From Oscillospiraceae bacterium (GTDB taxonomy: Bacteria; Bacillota; Clostridia; Oscillospirales; Oscillospiraceae), in NCBI GenBank assembly GCA_024697625.1, contig JAILFJ010000030.1, positions 1 to 45,106 of the forward strand: a DNA stretch of 45,106 nt. The letters run 5' to 3'. This document shows positions 23,638 through 33,700 of the stretch, in pieces. Every line of letters starts with the position of its first letter. Position 1 is the first letter of the stretch. Under the pieces are notes generated by a model. That model saw only the letters and a list, made by a program, of their open reading frames with translations, was not told the DNA's origin and ran no database searches. The translations under genes were made by a program, and so were the position numbers.

Positions 23638-26136
23638 ATGGCAGGCAGAAAGTTTGAACTGACGGAGGATACTCTTTCGGTCATTGAGGAGATCGGCGGA
23701 CACATGCCGGGCGGTCTGTTTATCTATAAGGCCGAAGAGCCGGGAGAACTGATCTACGTCAATCAGGCGGTGTTCGACATCTACGGCTGCGCGGATTCGG
23801 AAGAATTCAGAGAGCTGACCGGCTTCACCTTCAGGGGGATGGTTCATCCGGAGGATTATGACAGGATTTCCGTGTCCATCGCTTCTCAGATCAGCAGCAG
23901 CGCAGATCAGATGGACTATGCGGAATACCGCATCACCCGCAGAGACGGAAAAATCCGCTGGGTAGATGATTACGGTCATTTCTGCGAGACGAAAATCTAC
24001 GGAGGCATCTATGTGGTGTTCGTCTCGGACATCACGGAAAAGCGGGAGCAGCGGGAGACGGACAAGGCAACCCGTGACGCGGTCATCTCGACCCTGACCA
24101 ATGCCTATAACACCGTGTGGCTGATCAGCGACGTGGTGACGGAAAAAAGCTCTCTGTACCATACGGACCTGGACGCGGTGCATGCGGAGGCCATCCGCAA
24201 CGCCCTGAGCCATGCCCGCTATACGGATACCAAAACAGAATACGTTGCCACCATGGTTGCGGAGGAAGATCAGGAACGGATGCAGGAGCAGATCGGGCTT
24301 CCGTATATTCTGAAGCAGTTTGAGACAAAAGATCAATTCTCAGTCGGCTTCCTCCGTGCCCTGTCCAACGGCGCGAGACACTATCGGATCGATTTCGGCA
24401 AGGTGTTCATGCCGGGCGGACGGATCGGCGTGATGATGGGCTTCAAGGATGTGGACGACGAGATTCAGCGGGACCGCGCCATACAGGAAGCCCTGGAGGA
24501 TGCCCGAAGAACCGGGGAGGAATACCGGCAGGCTGCAGAGGAGAGCATCACCTACGGAAAGGTGGCACAGGCCCTGGCCGGAGATTACTTCAGCATCTAT
24601 ATCGTCGATCCGGATACGGAGCGGTTTACGGAGTACAGCGCGACAAAGGAGTATGACCGTCTGGGCCTGGAGAAGAGGGGAGACAACTTCTTCAGCGTGA
24701 GCAGGAAGAACATGAACCGTCTGATCTTCAGCGACGACAGAGAACGGTTCCTGGGCACCTTCTATAAGGAAAAGGTCATGAGCATCCTGGAACGGGACGG
24801 CAGCTTCACCATGAAGTACCGCCTGATGACGGAGGGAGACCCGTTCTGGGTCAGCATGAAGGCAACGCTTCTGGAGGACAGAAACGGGCGCCACCTGATT
24901 ATCGGCACAAATAATATCGACGCCCAGATGAAACGTGAGCTGGAGTACCAAAAGCATGTGGCGGAGGCGAGGACCAGCGCGAGGAACGACTTCCTGGCCA
25001 ACATGTCTCACGATATCCGGACCCCGATGAACGCCATCGTAGGCTATACCAATATTGCCAAAAGTAGCAGGGACGACCCGGACAAGGTGACGGATGCCCT
25101 GGACAAGATCGGCTCGTCCAGCCATTTTCTGCTGTCTCTGATCAACGATATTCTGGATATCTCCAAGATCGAGAGCGGCAAGATGCAGCTGAACTGCGCC
25201 CCCTGCGACCTCAATGTGCTGTTCCGGCGGATCGAGGACATCACCGCCCTGCAGGCGCGGAACAAATCCCTGCTGATCAGCTACAGCCATGACAGCGTCC
25301 GCCACTGCAGGGTGCATGCCGACGAGCTGCGGATCGAGCAGATTCTGATCAATATCATCAGCAACGCCATCAAGTACACACCGGCCGGAAAAACGGTGGA
25401 CCTGATTGCGGAGGAGCTGCCGGCCGGAGAGGGAGGAGCTTCCTCTTCCGGGAATACACATACCTACCGCTTCATCATCCGCGACACCGGGATCGGGATC
25501 AGCGATGAATATCTCCCGTATATTTTCGAGAGCTTTACGCGTGAAGAAAAAACAACCGTCAACCGGATTCAGGGAACCGGGCTGGGCCTTGCCATCACAG
25601 CGAAGATTGTGGAGCTGATGGGCGGCAGGATCTCGGTCAGGAGTACCGTGAGGGAGGGCTCGGAGTTCACCGTGGAGCTTGAGCTGGAATCGCTGGAAGA
25701 GGAGGATGCCGAAGAGCACGCCGCAGACGACGGGTTCAGCCTCACCGGCTGCCGGGTTCTGCTGGTCGAGGATAACGACATCAACGCCGAGATTGCCGCC
25801 ATGGTTCTGGAACAATACGGAGTGGAGACAGACCGGGCCGAGAACGGACAGATCGGACTGGATCTGGTCCGGGAGCATGGAGAGGCTTACTACGACGCGG
25901 TACTGATGGACATCCAGATGCCGGTCATGAACGGATATGAAGCCACGAGGGCGATCCGGGCCCTGGACGGGGAATGCTTTAAATCCCTGCCCATCATTGC
26001 CATGAGTGCCAACGCCTACAACGAGGATGTGCGCAACTGCCTGGACGCAGGGATGAATGCCCACATCGCCAAACCCTTCAATCCGGAGCTTCTGATGAAG
26101 CAGCTGCAGGAACAGATCAGAAAAAAGCCTCTGTAA
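23638..26136 (+). CDS. Cytoplasmic PAS hybrid histidine kinase
   Basis: An 832-residue soluble hybrid kinase without membrane segments. A PAS domain occupies about residues 20-135 (ELIYVNQAVFDIYGCADSEE, FRGMVHPEDYDRI, YRITRRDGKIRWVDDYG). A less conserved PAS-like region follows, then a third at about 300-430. The kinase core has His458 in SHDIRTPMNAIVGY, NIISNAIKYTP, DTGIGIS and GTGLGLAIT. A single receiver has Asp758 in MDIQMPVMNG. ATG 23638 is preferred over an upstream GTG (23617) because GGAGGG lies four bases before it. It lacks an HPt domain and directly follows the free HPt gene. The ligand is unknown. Confidence 0.9.
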   Translation: MAGRKFELTEDTLSVIEEIGGHMPGGLFIYKAEEPGELIYVNQAVFDIYGCADSEEFRELTGFTFRGMVHPEDYDRISVSIASQISSSADQMDYAEYRITRRDGKIRWVDDYGHFCETKIYGGIYVVFVSDITEKREQRETDKATRDAVISTLTNAYNTVWLISDVVTEKSSLYHTDLDAVHAEAIRNALSHARYTDTKTEYVATMVAEEDQERMQEQIGLPYILKQFETKDQFSVGFLRALSNGARHYRIDFGKVFMPGGRIGVMMGFKDVDDEIQRDRAIQEALEDARRTGEEYRQAAEESITYGKVAQALAGDYFSIYIVDPDTERFTEYSATKEYDRLGLEKRGDNFFSVSRKNMNRLIFSDDRERFLGTFYKEKVMSILERDGSFTMKYRLMTEGDPFWVSMKATLLEDRNGRHLIIGTNNIDAQMKRELEYQKHVAEARTSARNDFLANMSHDIRTPMNAIVGYTNIAKSSRDDPDKVTDALDKIGSSSHFLLSLINDILDISKIESGKMQLNCAPCDLNVLFRRIEDITALQARNKSLLISYSHDSVRHCRVHADELRIEQILINIISNAIKYTPAGKTVDLIAEELPAGEGGASSSGNTHTYRFIIRDTGIGISDEYLPYIFESFTREEKTTVNRIQGTGLGLAITAKIVELMGGRISVRSTVREGSEFTVELELESLEEEDAEEHAADDGFSLTGCRVLLVEDNDINAEIAAMVLEQYGVETDRAENGQIGLDLVREHGEAYYDAVLMDIQMPVMNGYEATRAIRALDGECFKSLPIIAMSANAYNEDVRNCLDAGMNAHIAKPFNPELLMKQLQEQIRKKPL

Positions 26137-26221
26137 ACGATAAACAATGCCCCCGGACTGAAACGGCGGTGCTCATAAGACAGTTTTGAAGAAAACTGAT
26201 TTGGGTATCTGTCTGACAGGA

Positions 26222-26290
26222 TTGGGAACAATGGAAAAACGGTCTGCATTGTTGAAATGTGGGCCGTTTTTCCGTTTTTCCATTGCCCAA
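26222..26290. repeat. Long imperfect hairpin with duplicated CCGTTTTT
   Basis: TTGGGAACAATGGAAAAACGG (split here as 26222-26232 and 26233-26242) pairs with 26272-26290, which reads CCGTTTTTCCATTGCCCAA. CCGTTTTT occurs twice in tandem (26264-26271 and 26272-26279), so two alternative pairings are possible. Small hairpins CAGTTTT-GAAG-AAAACTG (26181-26198) and CTGTC-T-GACAG precede it. It probably ends the upstream kinase transcript. Confidence 0.6.
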
Positions 26291-26344
26291 TTGAGCCTTC
26301 TGTTGAGCCTTCTCGTGAGAAACACTGCAAAAAGTGTCGATCAA

Positions 26345-26403
26345 TGTCAAGTTTTTGCAATCGACTGCAAAAACTTGACATAGTGTTTTTCTTTTGCTAT
26401 ACT
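26345..26403 (+). promoter_or_regulatory. Palindrome-promoter of the second DUF4143 ATPase
   Basis: A perfect 15-bp inverted repeat (TGTCAAGTTTTTGCA at 26345-26359, mirror at 26366-26380, loop ATCGAC) contains the -35 TTGACA (26375-26380) in its right arm. A 17-bp spacer leads to TATACT (26398-26403). A bound protein or cruciform would occlude the promoter. AAAGGAG precedes the ATG at 26427. Confidence 0.8.
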
Positions 26404-26426
26404 GTGAGCACAAAGGAGTGGTCACA

Positions 26427-27746
26427 ATGTCTTCTTCTTGCGTCTATAAAAACAGAGATCTCTATTTGAATAAACTGATCGCCTTTCAAGACGCGGAACC
26501 CGTTAAGGTTGTTACGGGCATACGGCGCTGCGGAAAGTCCAGTCTGCTGAAGCTGATGATCCAACATCTGCTTGATACCGGCGTGCCCAAAGAACAGATC
26601 GTAGAGATGAATTTTGAATCTCACGATTACAGGGACATGACTTCGGATGGCCTGTATAATCATGTTAAGGCCATGGCTATCCCTGGGAAGCGCATGTATT
26701 TGTTCTTTGACGAGCTTCAGCGTATCTCTGCGTGGGAAGAGGCGGTCAATTCGTTCCGCGTTGATCTTGACTGTGATATCTACATTACAGGCTCCAACGC
26801 GTATCTGCTTTCATCGGAGTATGCAACCTATCTTTCGGGGCGCTGCGTCGAGATCAAAATGCTGCCGCTCTCCTTTTGGGAGTTCATGGATTTCTACGGC
26901 TTTCAATTGCGGGAAACGACAAGCTCTTTGGGCGGGACAAGGAAGCAGGCGGTTGATCAGAACGGTGAACGCTACGAACTCCGGGAAATCTTTGACGCCT
27001 ATCTGCGCTTTGGCGGCATGCCCGGAATTGCCGATGTCGGCTTAGAGCAGGAGCGTGCGTTGGCGCTTTTAGACGGCATATATTCTACAGTCGTGGTTCG
27101 TGATATTCTGGAGCGGGAAAAGCGCCGCGGGCAACGTCAGATCACCGATCCGGTTCTACTCCGTAAGATCATTCTGTTCCTTGCCGACAACATTGGGAGC
27201 ACAGTGTCCGCGTACTCGATCGGGAACACGCTGGTCAACGAAGGCCTTTTGGAAGGAGGGTCGCGGAAGAATGCCCCCAGTGCCCATACGGTCCAAGCTT
27301 ATGTAAGTGCTCTGTTGGAATCCTACATCTTTTATGAGGTCAAGCGTTTTGACATCAAGGGCAAGGAGTTCCTGCGGACGCTTGGGAAGTATTATATTGT
27401 CGACATTGGTCTGCGAAATTACCTGCTGGGCTTCCGGGACCGGGATTCTGGACATGTGCTGGAGAACATCGTTTATTTCGAGCTCCTGCGCCGCGGATAT
27501 GATGTGGCCATCGGAAAGATCGACAACGCCGAAATTGACTTCATTGCCTCGAATGCAGATGAGAAGATCTATATCCAGGTCACAGAGTCCATGACCAGTG
27601 AAGATGTTCGCAAACGTGAGTTGACTCCCTTGCAGAGAGTTCGAGACAACTATGAGAAGATCGTGCTGTCTCTGGATCCCGGGTTGGAAACCAGCTATGA
27701 GGGTATCAAGTCGAAAAATCTGATCGACTGGCTTCTTACAGAATAA
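26427..27746 (+). CDS. AAA ATPase with DUF4143 C-terminal domain (second copy)
   Basis: A 439-residue ATPase of the same AAA_14/DUF4143 architecture as the one at 17111-18343. Walker A is GIRRCGKS (residues 31-38), Walker B MYLFFDELQRI, followed by YITGSNAYLLSSEYATYLSG. The C-terminal domain has AEIDFIASNADEKIYIQV, the family's nuclease-fold-like core with Gln instead of the usual catalytic Glu. The start at 26427 is set by AAAGGAG eight bases upstream. Its promoter palindrome differs in sequence from that of the first copy but has the same geometry. An IS remnant starts 19 bases after the stop. No established function; defence, DNA handling or a stress role are all unproven possibilities. 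Confidence 0.9.
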   Translation: MSSSCVYKNRDLYLNKLIAFQDAEPVKVVTGIRRCGKSSLLKLMIQHLLDTGVPKEQIVEMNFESHDYRDMTSDGLYNHVKAMAIPGKRMYLFFDELQRISAWEEAVNSFRVDLDCDIYITGSNAYLLSSEYATYLSGRCVEIKMLPLSFWEFMDFYGFQLRETTSSLGGTRKQAVDQNGERYELREIFDAYLRFGGMPGIADVGLEQERALALLDGIYSTVVVRDILEREKRRGQRQITDPVLLRKIILFLADNIGSTVSAYSIGNTLVNEGLLEGGSRKNAPSAHTVQAYVSALLESYIFYEVKRFDIKGKEFLRTLGKYYIVDIGLRNYLLGFRDRDSGHVLENIVYFELLRRGYDVAIGKIDNAEIDFIASNADEKIYIQVTESMTSEDVRKRELTPLQRVRDNYEKIVLSLDPGLETSYEGIKSKNLIDWLLTE

Positions 27747-27843
27747 GACCAATCTGCAATCATTGGGGCTGTAAAAAAAACAGCCAATGACGGAGGGCTG
27801 AGATTCCGAAATAGAGGGATCTCATCAGTGTGCCGTCTTGGTT

Positions 27844-28296
27844 TCACTGAAAGTTTACTGCACGGTAAGGATCATCCCGGTATTTCTTGTCCTTTACCGT
27901 TTTCTCGTACATGGTGAACTTCATGTATTTTTCCATGCCATGTTCTTCACAGCAGAGATCGTTGCTGTAAGAACCGTATCCAGCATCGGCAACGGGATAC
28001 TTGGGATAATGTCCATATTGTTTGCAGAATTTCTCCATCAACGGAATAAAGCAATCCATATCTGATGCGTACTGCTCGGCTGTAATAGCGGCAATATACT
28101 CTTCACATACTGCAATCTGCATGTTGTAGACTGGGAGCAGTTGATCATTCCCCATATAATCCTTCTTCAGCCGCATGAATGTCGCATCCTGATCCGTTTT
28201 GGAGTAGCTGTTCCTGCTCTCCCCACAGACTTCAAGATGCTCAGCATATTTCTTCTCGAAGCCCAATCTCAAAGCCGTGGTAGAATAGCACTTCAC
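27844..28296 (-). pseudogene. IS1182-like transposase, central fragment
   Basis: 150 codons remain of a DDE transposase. They contain SYSKTDQDATFMRLKKDYMG, the QLLPVYNMQ stretch that precedes the conserved Asp region in IS1182 transposases, and PVADAGYGSYSN with the catalytic Asp. The N-terminal domain and the C-terminal catalytic Glu are missing, and the fragment ends in stop just inside the left IR. It is not expected to be functional. The first codons (MKCYSTTALRLGF) are probably not native sequence of the transposase. Confidence 0.85.
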
Positions 28297-28332
28297 GGTT
28301 CATCTTTTCGAGAAGACAGTTTTTCAAAAGAT

Positions 28333-28360
28333 TAGAACCAGGAGAAAACTCCTGGTTCTA
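28333..28360. repeat. Perfect hairpin inside the IS remnant
   Basis: TAGAACCAGGAG (28333-28344), loop AAAA, and its exact mirror (28349-28360). Such stem-loops near IS ends can block transcription from outside into the transposase gene. Confidence 0.75.
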
Positions 28361-28427
28361 ACTTTGGGCTGCATCTTTTTTTACAGCCCCTTGTTTACAT
28401 ACCGGCCGAGGATCAGCCGGGGGTTTT

Positions 28428-29363
28428 TCAGATGTTCAGAGCCTCGATGATGAGCGGGAGCTTCTCGTCCACCACATCGTTGTCCAGCTGGCAGGTACCG
28501 GCGTTCCGGTGTCCGCCGCCGCCGTAGGAAAGGCAGAGCGCTCCGATATCGGCCTGGGAGGCCTTGTTGACGATGGACTTGCCGATCATGACCGCGGTGT
28601 TCTGCTTCCGGAAGCCCCAGGCCACATGGACCGAAATCTCTGCCTCGGGATAGAGAGCGTAAACCATGAAGCGGTTGCCGGCATGGATGATCTCCTCGTT
28701 GCGCAGATCCAGCACGACGACCTTGCCGTGAAGCTTTGCGATGCGCTGGAGCTGTTCCTTGAAGAGATCCGCCTCCCTGAAGTAGAGATCCACGCGCTCC
28801 TTGACGTCGGGGAGGGCAAGGATGTCGTCGATGCTGTGGTTCATGCAGTAGCTGATCAGCTCCATCATCAGGTCATAGTTCGAGATACGGAAGTCGCGGA
28901 AACGCCCCAGACCGGTCCGGGGATCCATCAGGTAGTTCATCAGGACCCATCTGGTGGGGTGCAGAATCTCGTCCGCGGTGAAGTCCGCACTGTCTCCCTT
29001 GTCCACCGCGATCATCAGCTCGTCACTGATGCGGGTGAGCGTCTTGGCACCGCCGTAGTAATCATAGACCACACGGGCCGCGCTGCGGGCATCCGGGTCG
29101 ATGATCAGCTTTCCCTCGGTATCGGTCTCGGTCGCCTTCAGGCGGCTGAGCTCCGACTCGTGATGGTCGAACGCGAGTGCCACGCGGGGGTCAAAAGGAA
29201 GGTTGGTGGTGATGTCGTTCTCGCTGAGTTCTACTTTGCCGTCCTGCACATCCTTGGGATGGACAAACTTGATGTCGTCAATGATGTCCAGCTCCCGCAG
29301 AATCATGGCGCAGACAAGGCCGTCGAAGTCACTCCTGGTTACCAGTCTCATTTTATGTTCCAT
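28428..29363 (-). CDS. DHH-family phosphoesterase
   Basis: A 311-residue DHH/DHHA1 phosphoesterase. Motif I reads SDFDGLVCA (residues 12-20; the DxD pair becomes Asp-Phe-Asp), motif III is FDHHESE, and the DHHA1 part has GGGGHRNAGTCQ near the C-terminus. The family includes exopolyphosphatases, nanoRNases/pAp phosphatases and c-di-AMP phosphodiesterases; this sequence lacks membrane or GGDEF parts of GdpP. AGGAGG precedes ATG 29363. It lies downstream of the BMP protein gene in the same direction with a 208-base gap that has no clear terminator, so it may be a separate unit. Given that the neighbours process cyclic dinucleotides, degradation of pGpG-like products is conceivable, but that is speculation. 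Confidence 0.85.
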   Translation of the reverse strand: MEHKMRLVTRSDFDGLVCAMILRELDIIDDIKFVHPKDVQDGKVELSENDITTNLPFDPRVALAFDHHESELSRLKATETDTEGKLIIDPDARSAARVVYDYYGGAKTLTRISDELMIAVDKGDSADFTADEILHPTRWVLMNYLMDPRTGLGRFRDFRISNYDLMMELISYCMNHSIDDILALPDVKERVDLYFREADLFKEQLQRIAKLHGKVVVLDLRNEEIIHAGNRFMVYALYPEAEISVHVAWGFRKQNTAVMIGKSIVNKASQADIGALCLSYGGGGHRNAGTCQLDNDVVDEKLPLIIEALNI

Positions 29364-29571
29364 AGTCTCTCTCCTCCTGCTGTGTGTTTATATGACTGAA
29401 ATAAATCAAAATAACTACCGGCTATCTTAACATAAGCTAACCCAATGTGCAACGGAAAATTATTCTGCTCACGGCGAAAAACGAACAGGATATATCCCCG
29501 GGAGGGATTGCAGATATTCGGTCAGAAAGTCCTGTCTCTGCAGAGGGACTCTCTCCGGAGACCGGCTGGGA

Positions 29572-30774
29572 TCAGGCGGCGTCTTCCTCGTCGGTCTCCA
29601 CTTCCACAACACCGTCCAGGATATAGTGGAAGGTCGCCGCGGAGGAGGTCGCGTTCTCCTCATAGGGAGTATTCAGATCGATGATGTCGAGGGGATTGTC
29701 GGGATCGGTACCGGTATAGTTGCCCTCGAAGACCTCGAGGCTTCCTCTGCCAAAGGCGCGGATCAGCTCGTCTACCTTCTCCTGCGTGCCGGGAGCGGCA
29801 AGGGTAGTGCTGAGCTCGATCAGTTCCACCCAGCCTTTGTCGAAGCCGGCCATGACATCGTTGCCGCGGGCGGTTCCGTCAACGATCTTTTCGATGGGCT
29901 TTCCCTGACGCACGGCATCTACCGCGGCGGTTATATACGGGGTCCAGTTGGTACGGAGGCTGACGAGCGTGCTGTCCGGCGCCACATCCATCATACTCTG
30001 GTTGTACCCGACAAGAAAGACCTTATTTACAGACTGCTCACAGGCCACGGCAGGTCCGATCGTGTTTGTGTGTGCCGAGATCACAATACAGCCCTCACGT
30101 ATCAGCGTCTCGGTGCAGGCTTTCTCCTTTGAGTAGTCACACCAGCTCCCGGTGTAGCGCAGCTTCATGCGTGCCTCGGGGGCTTCGCTCCGCACACCGA
30201 GGAGAAAGGCGGTGGAGCCGGAGATGACCTCCGGGACGGGATTTGCGCCGACGAAGCCCACCAGCGCCTGGTCCGGTGTGATCTGCCGGGTGTCCAGCAG
30301 CTGGCGCAGCTTCTTACCGGCGATGACGCCGGTGACGTAGCGGCCCTGATAGATCTGGCTGTTAAAACTGTGGAAGTTTTTCACGTCGGGAAGATCATGG
30401 AGTGAGGCGGAGGAGACCATGCAGAACTCGGTCTCCGGATGTTCCGATGCCACATGGACGAAGACATCACTGTAGTCATTGGTGAAGATGATCCTGCAGC
30501 CCTGCCGCATCAGCTCATGCAGAGGTTCATCGCTCTCTGTGGCACGGACGTTGCTCAGCGTGATGATCTCAATATTGTCCTGATATTCCTTCATCAGTGC
30601 GTCCCGTGCCAGAACGAAGTTTGCCGTGTACGGTGTGCTCTCGTCGTTCTCGAAGATAAAACCGACCTTGAGCTTCTCGGAGGCGGCACCGGACTGCCGG
30701 TAGATGAATATGCCGTAATAGGCCAGAAGAACCATAATACAGGTAAGCCCTGCGGCAAGATAACGTCGCTTCAT
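29572..30774 (-). CDS. BMP-family (PnrA-like) binding protein, membrane-anchored
   Basis: A 400-residue protein with one N-terminal transmembrane helix (YLAAGLTCIMVLLAYYGIFI) and no lipobox, then a periplasmic-binding-protein fold of the BMP/PnrA/Med type: KVGFIFENDES, RQGCRIIFTNDYSD, QIYQGRYVTGVIAGKK, GFVGANPVPEVISG and VFLVGYNQSMMDVAP. Family members bind purine nucleosides. The C-terminus is acidic (VETDEEDAA). Its start overlaps the HD-GYP gene stop by four bases. There are no BMP transporter genes (permeases/ATPase) here, so it is more likely a ligand sensor feeding the HD-GYP protein than an import subunit. The ligand is unproven. Confidence 0.82.
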   Translation of the reverse strand: MKRRYLAAGLTCIMVLLAYYGIFIYRQSGAASEKLKVGFIFENDESTPYTANFVLARDALMKEYQDNIEIITLSNVRATESDEPLHELMRQGCRIIFTNDYSDVFVHVASEHPETEFCMVSSASLHDLPDVKNFHSFNSQIYQGRYVTGVIAGKKLRQLLDTRQITPDQALVGFVGANPVPEVISGSTAFLLGVRSEAPEARMKLRYTGSWCDYSKEKACTETLIREGCIVISAHTNTIGPAVACEQSVNKVFLVGYNQSMMDVAPDSTLVSLRTNWTPYITAAVDAVRQGKPIEKIVDGTARGNDVMAGFDKGWVELIELSTTLAAPGTQEKVDELIRAFGRGSLEVFEGNYTGTDPDNPLDIIDLNTPYEENATSSAATFHYILDGVVEVETDEEDAA

Positions 30775-33700
30775 TTCCCGGCCTCCTTCTCGGCTTCCGC
30801 CCGGGCTTTGGCTTCCAGATCCTCAGCGCTGCCTTCCGCGCTCTGCTTGATTGCCTCCTCGGGGCTGACGCCGTAAATCTTGTACAGATCGATGGTTCCG
30901 TTCTCAATGAGGCGCAGCAGGGTGTCGTCTGCTTCCGGATCAAACTGGGTGCCGCGGCCTTTGCGCATCTCGTTGACAACATAGCCGAAATCCATCTGCT
31001 TGCGGTAGACACGGTTGGCCGTCATGGCGTCAAAAGCGTCCGCGACGCCGATGATCCGTGCGTATTCCGGAATCTCATCTGCCGTCAGGCCGTATGGATA
31101 GCCGCGTCCGTCCGGACGCTCGTGATGATACAGCGCCCCGTCCACAACATGATCGATCAGGGTGATGTCCTTGAGGATTTCCGCTCCGTTGGTCGTGTGG
31201 GTCTTCATCTGAGCGTATTCTTCCTCTGTCAGACGCCCCGGTTTTTTCAGAACCTCGTCCGGAATCCCGATCTTTCCGATGTCGTGCATCATCGCCGCTT
31301 TCCGGATGTTCTCGCAGTCCCGCTCTTTCATGCCCATGGCGGTTGCGATCAGTTTGGAATACCTTGCAACACGCTCAGAGTGCTGACTGGTACGGGGATC
31401 CTTTGCGTCGACAGCGCGGGCAATCGCCATGATGGCCTGGTTGCCCATTTCGGCCTGCCGCTTGATCGACTCATAGCTGCTGGAGCCGATCAGACCTGCG
31501 GCAAACACAACCATCAGAAGAAGGACGCCGAAGAGATAGATGCGGAAGAGCAGGGTTTCGTGGAAACTCTCACTCTTGTTGAGCTGGAAGAGGCGCTCGG
31601 CTACGACCTCCTTGCCGTCGCTGTCAAACACCGCCAGATGCAGGCTGTAGTTCCCTGCCGGGAGATTCGTATATACGATCGTGTTCAGGGCAGTCTGAGG
31701 CATGACGGTCCACTCGCTGTCGAAGCCCTCGAGATAGTAGCCGATGTTGGGAACCTGAACAGAGTAGTTCAGTACCTCGGGCACCAGCTCGATACGGGTG
31801 ATACCCCTGCTGACTTCGATGGGAACATTCCGCTCGGTTTTATACTCCGTGCCGTTCAGGCGGATATAGGGGATGGTCATGCGATACGCAGGAAGCACGG
31901 TTGCATAATCGTCGGCGTCCATGGCAAAGACGCCCGTGTCGCAGGGGAGATACAGCGTCCCGTCGGTGTCGTAGTACGACCAGGAGTTGGCAGTCAGCGA
32001 GCTGTTCAGACCGGAGCGGACGTCGAGAAGCTGCCAGTGGAACTCGGTGTCTTCATCTGTGGCGAGCAATCCGTCGCGGTCTGCAATATAGAGGCCGGCA
32101 CTGCTCATCACAAAGAGGGTATCCTCGTTCTCGGCCCAGATATCGTAGTTGTTGAAGTACGGGAATCGGTCGAGCTGACGTATGCTGAAATCCTCCTCCA
32201 GGAAGCACAGCCCGTTGCTGGTCACCAGGAAGACGCCTTCGGATTTGGTATCGGCGACGGTGCGCAGAATGACGCCGGAACTCAGCCCGTCTCTCCGTGT
32301 CAGCATGCGGTCGACTTCGCCGTCCCGGATCACGGCGAGGCCGTCTCCGTCGGTTCCGGCAATGACCGTGCCGTCCGAGAGCTCCGTTACGGACAGAATC
32401 ATGGAGTTGATGAGCCCGTTCGCGTGACCGATGGTCTTTGTGACGGTATCATCCCGGATAAAGCTGAGCCCGGAGTCGCCTGCGGCAAGAATGGTGCCGT
32501 CCGAGAGTTCCTTTACCACACGCGCCCAGTCTCCGAAGCTGCCGTTTGCCTCGTTATAGTGTTTTTGGGTGCCGTCGGGATAGACCTCAACCAGGCCTTT
32601 TCCGTAGGTGCAGATCCAGAGACAGTTTCTGGAATCCGTCAGCAGGCAGCGGATGCGCACGCCGTCGAACTGCTCGGTCAGCGTATCGGTCTCCCGCAAT
32701 GCGGTTTCGGCGTCAACAGCGTCGAGCCCCTTGTCGGTACCGAAGTAGAACTTGCCCTGCCACTTCTCTACTGCGTTGACGACCCGGTTCGGCATGCCGG
32801 CCACACTGTAGATATCCCGGAAGGAGGAAGGGGCCAGGCGCAGCAGACCCAGGCGCGAGGAGGTAAACCAGAGGTTCCCCTGATAGTCCATCAGCATGCG
32901 GTCGATGGAGTTGTTGAATTCGTTGGTGTTGATGCTCCGGAAAACGCCGTCCGGGTCCACATAGCCGATGCCGTTGTCGGCCGAGACAAACATTTCACCG
33001 GCCGGCGTAAAGTACAGATCGTCGATGTTGTTGAAGCCTTCGCAGATCCTCTCATCCGTCTGCTCGAGAAAGCCGTCGGCGACCCGGAAGGTCAGGAGAC
33101 GGTTCGACGTCGTCCCGACAATCAGACTGCCGGTCGGGGTAAACCTGCAGCAGTTATACTGGTCGGCCTCCTCGACAAGCTGGAGAGAGCAGAGGATCTG
33201 ACCACCATTCAGCAGGAAGAGACGCCCGTTGGAGGAGACCCCCGCGACGTTGCCGCGGCTGTCGGAAGAGAGGCAGGAGATGTAGTTCATCTCACTCAGC
33301 GTGCCGAGTCTTCTGAGGCCGCCGTTCATCGTCAGGATCTGCAGGCTGGAGCTTGTCCCGACATAGTAGTAGCCGTCGCTTCCGCGGACGATGGAACGGA
33401 CTGAGTTGGAGGGAAGACCGCTGTCTTCATCAATCACATTGACGATCTTCTCGTTGATGGCGATGGCGAGGCCGTTGTCATTTGTACCGATCCAGAGCCG
33501 ACCCTCCTCGTCTACATAGAGGCAGTTGGCGTTACGGACAATGTTCATGCTGTCGAGCTGCCGGAATTCCTTTCCATTATACCGGTACAGACCGGCATAG
33601 GTGCCGACCCACAGGACGCCGTCGGTGGTCTGGGCGATATCGTTTGCCTCGCCGCAGGGCAGGCCGTTGCTGCTGCTGTAGATGGTCTGGATATAGTCGT

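Larger units (their letters stand above)
27765..28390 (-). mobile_element. Internally deleted IS1182-like element
   Basis: Terminal inverted repeats GGGGCTGTAAAAAAAA (27765-27780) and TTTTTTTACAGCCCC (28376-28390) match over 15 bp and enclose 626 bp with a transposase fragment on the minus strand. A full element of this kind is expected to be over 1.5 kb, so both gene ends are deleted. A 12-bp hairpin with AAAA loop (28333-28360) lies inside the right end. No target-site duplication is evident. It could still be moved by a transposase supplied elsewhere, like the one at the left edge. Confidence 0.8.

Noticed and set aside
28428-30774. DHH phosphoesterase as a proven member of the HD-GYP operon
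   Set aside because: A 208-base gap separates it from the BMP gene, so co-transcription is not supported, only possible.
31122-33404. 760-codon open frame on the plus strand opposite the propeller-HD-GYP gene
   Set aside because: Shadow of a GC-rich coding region; the minus-strand product has propeller repeats and complete HD-GYP motifs.
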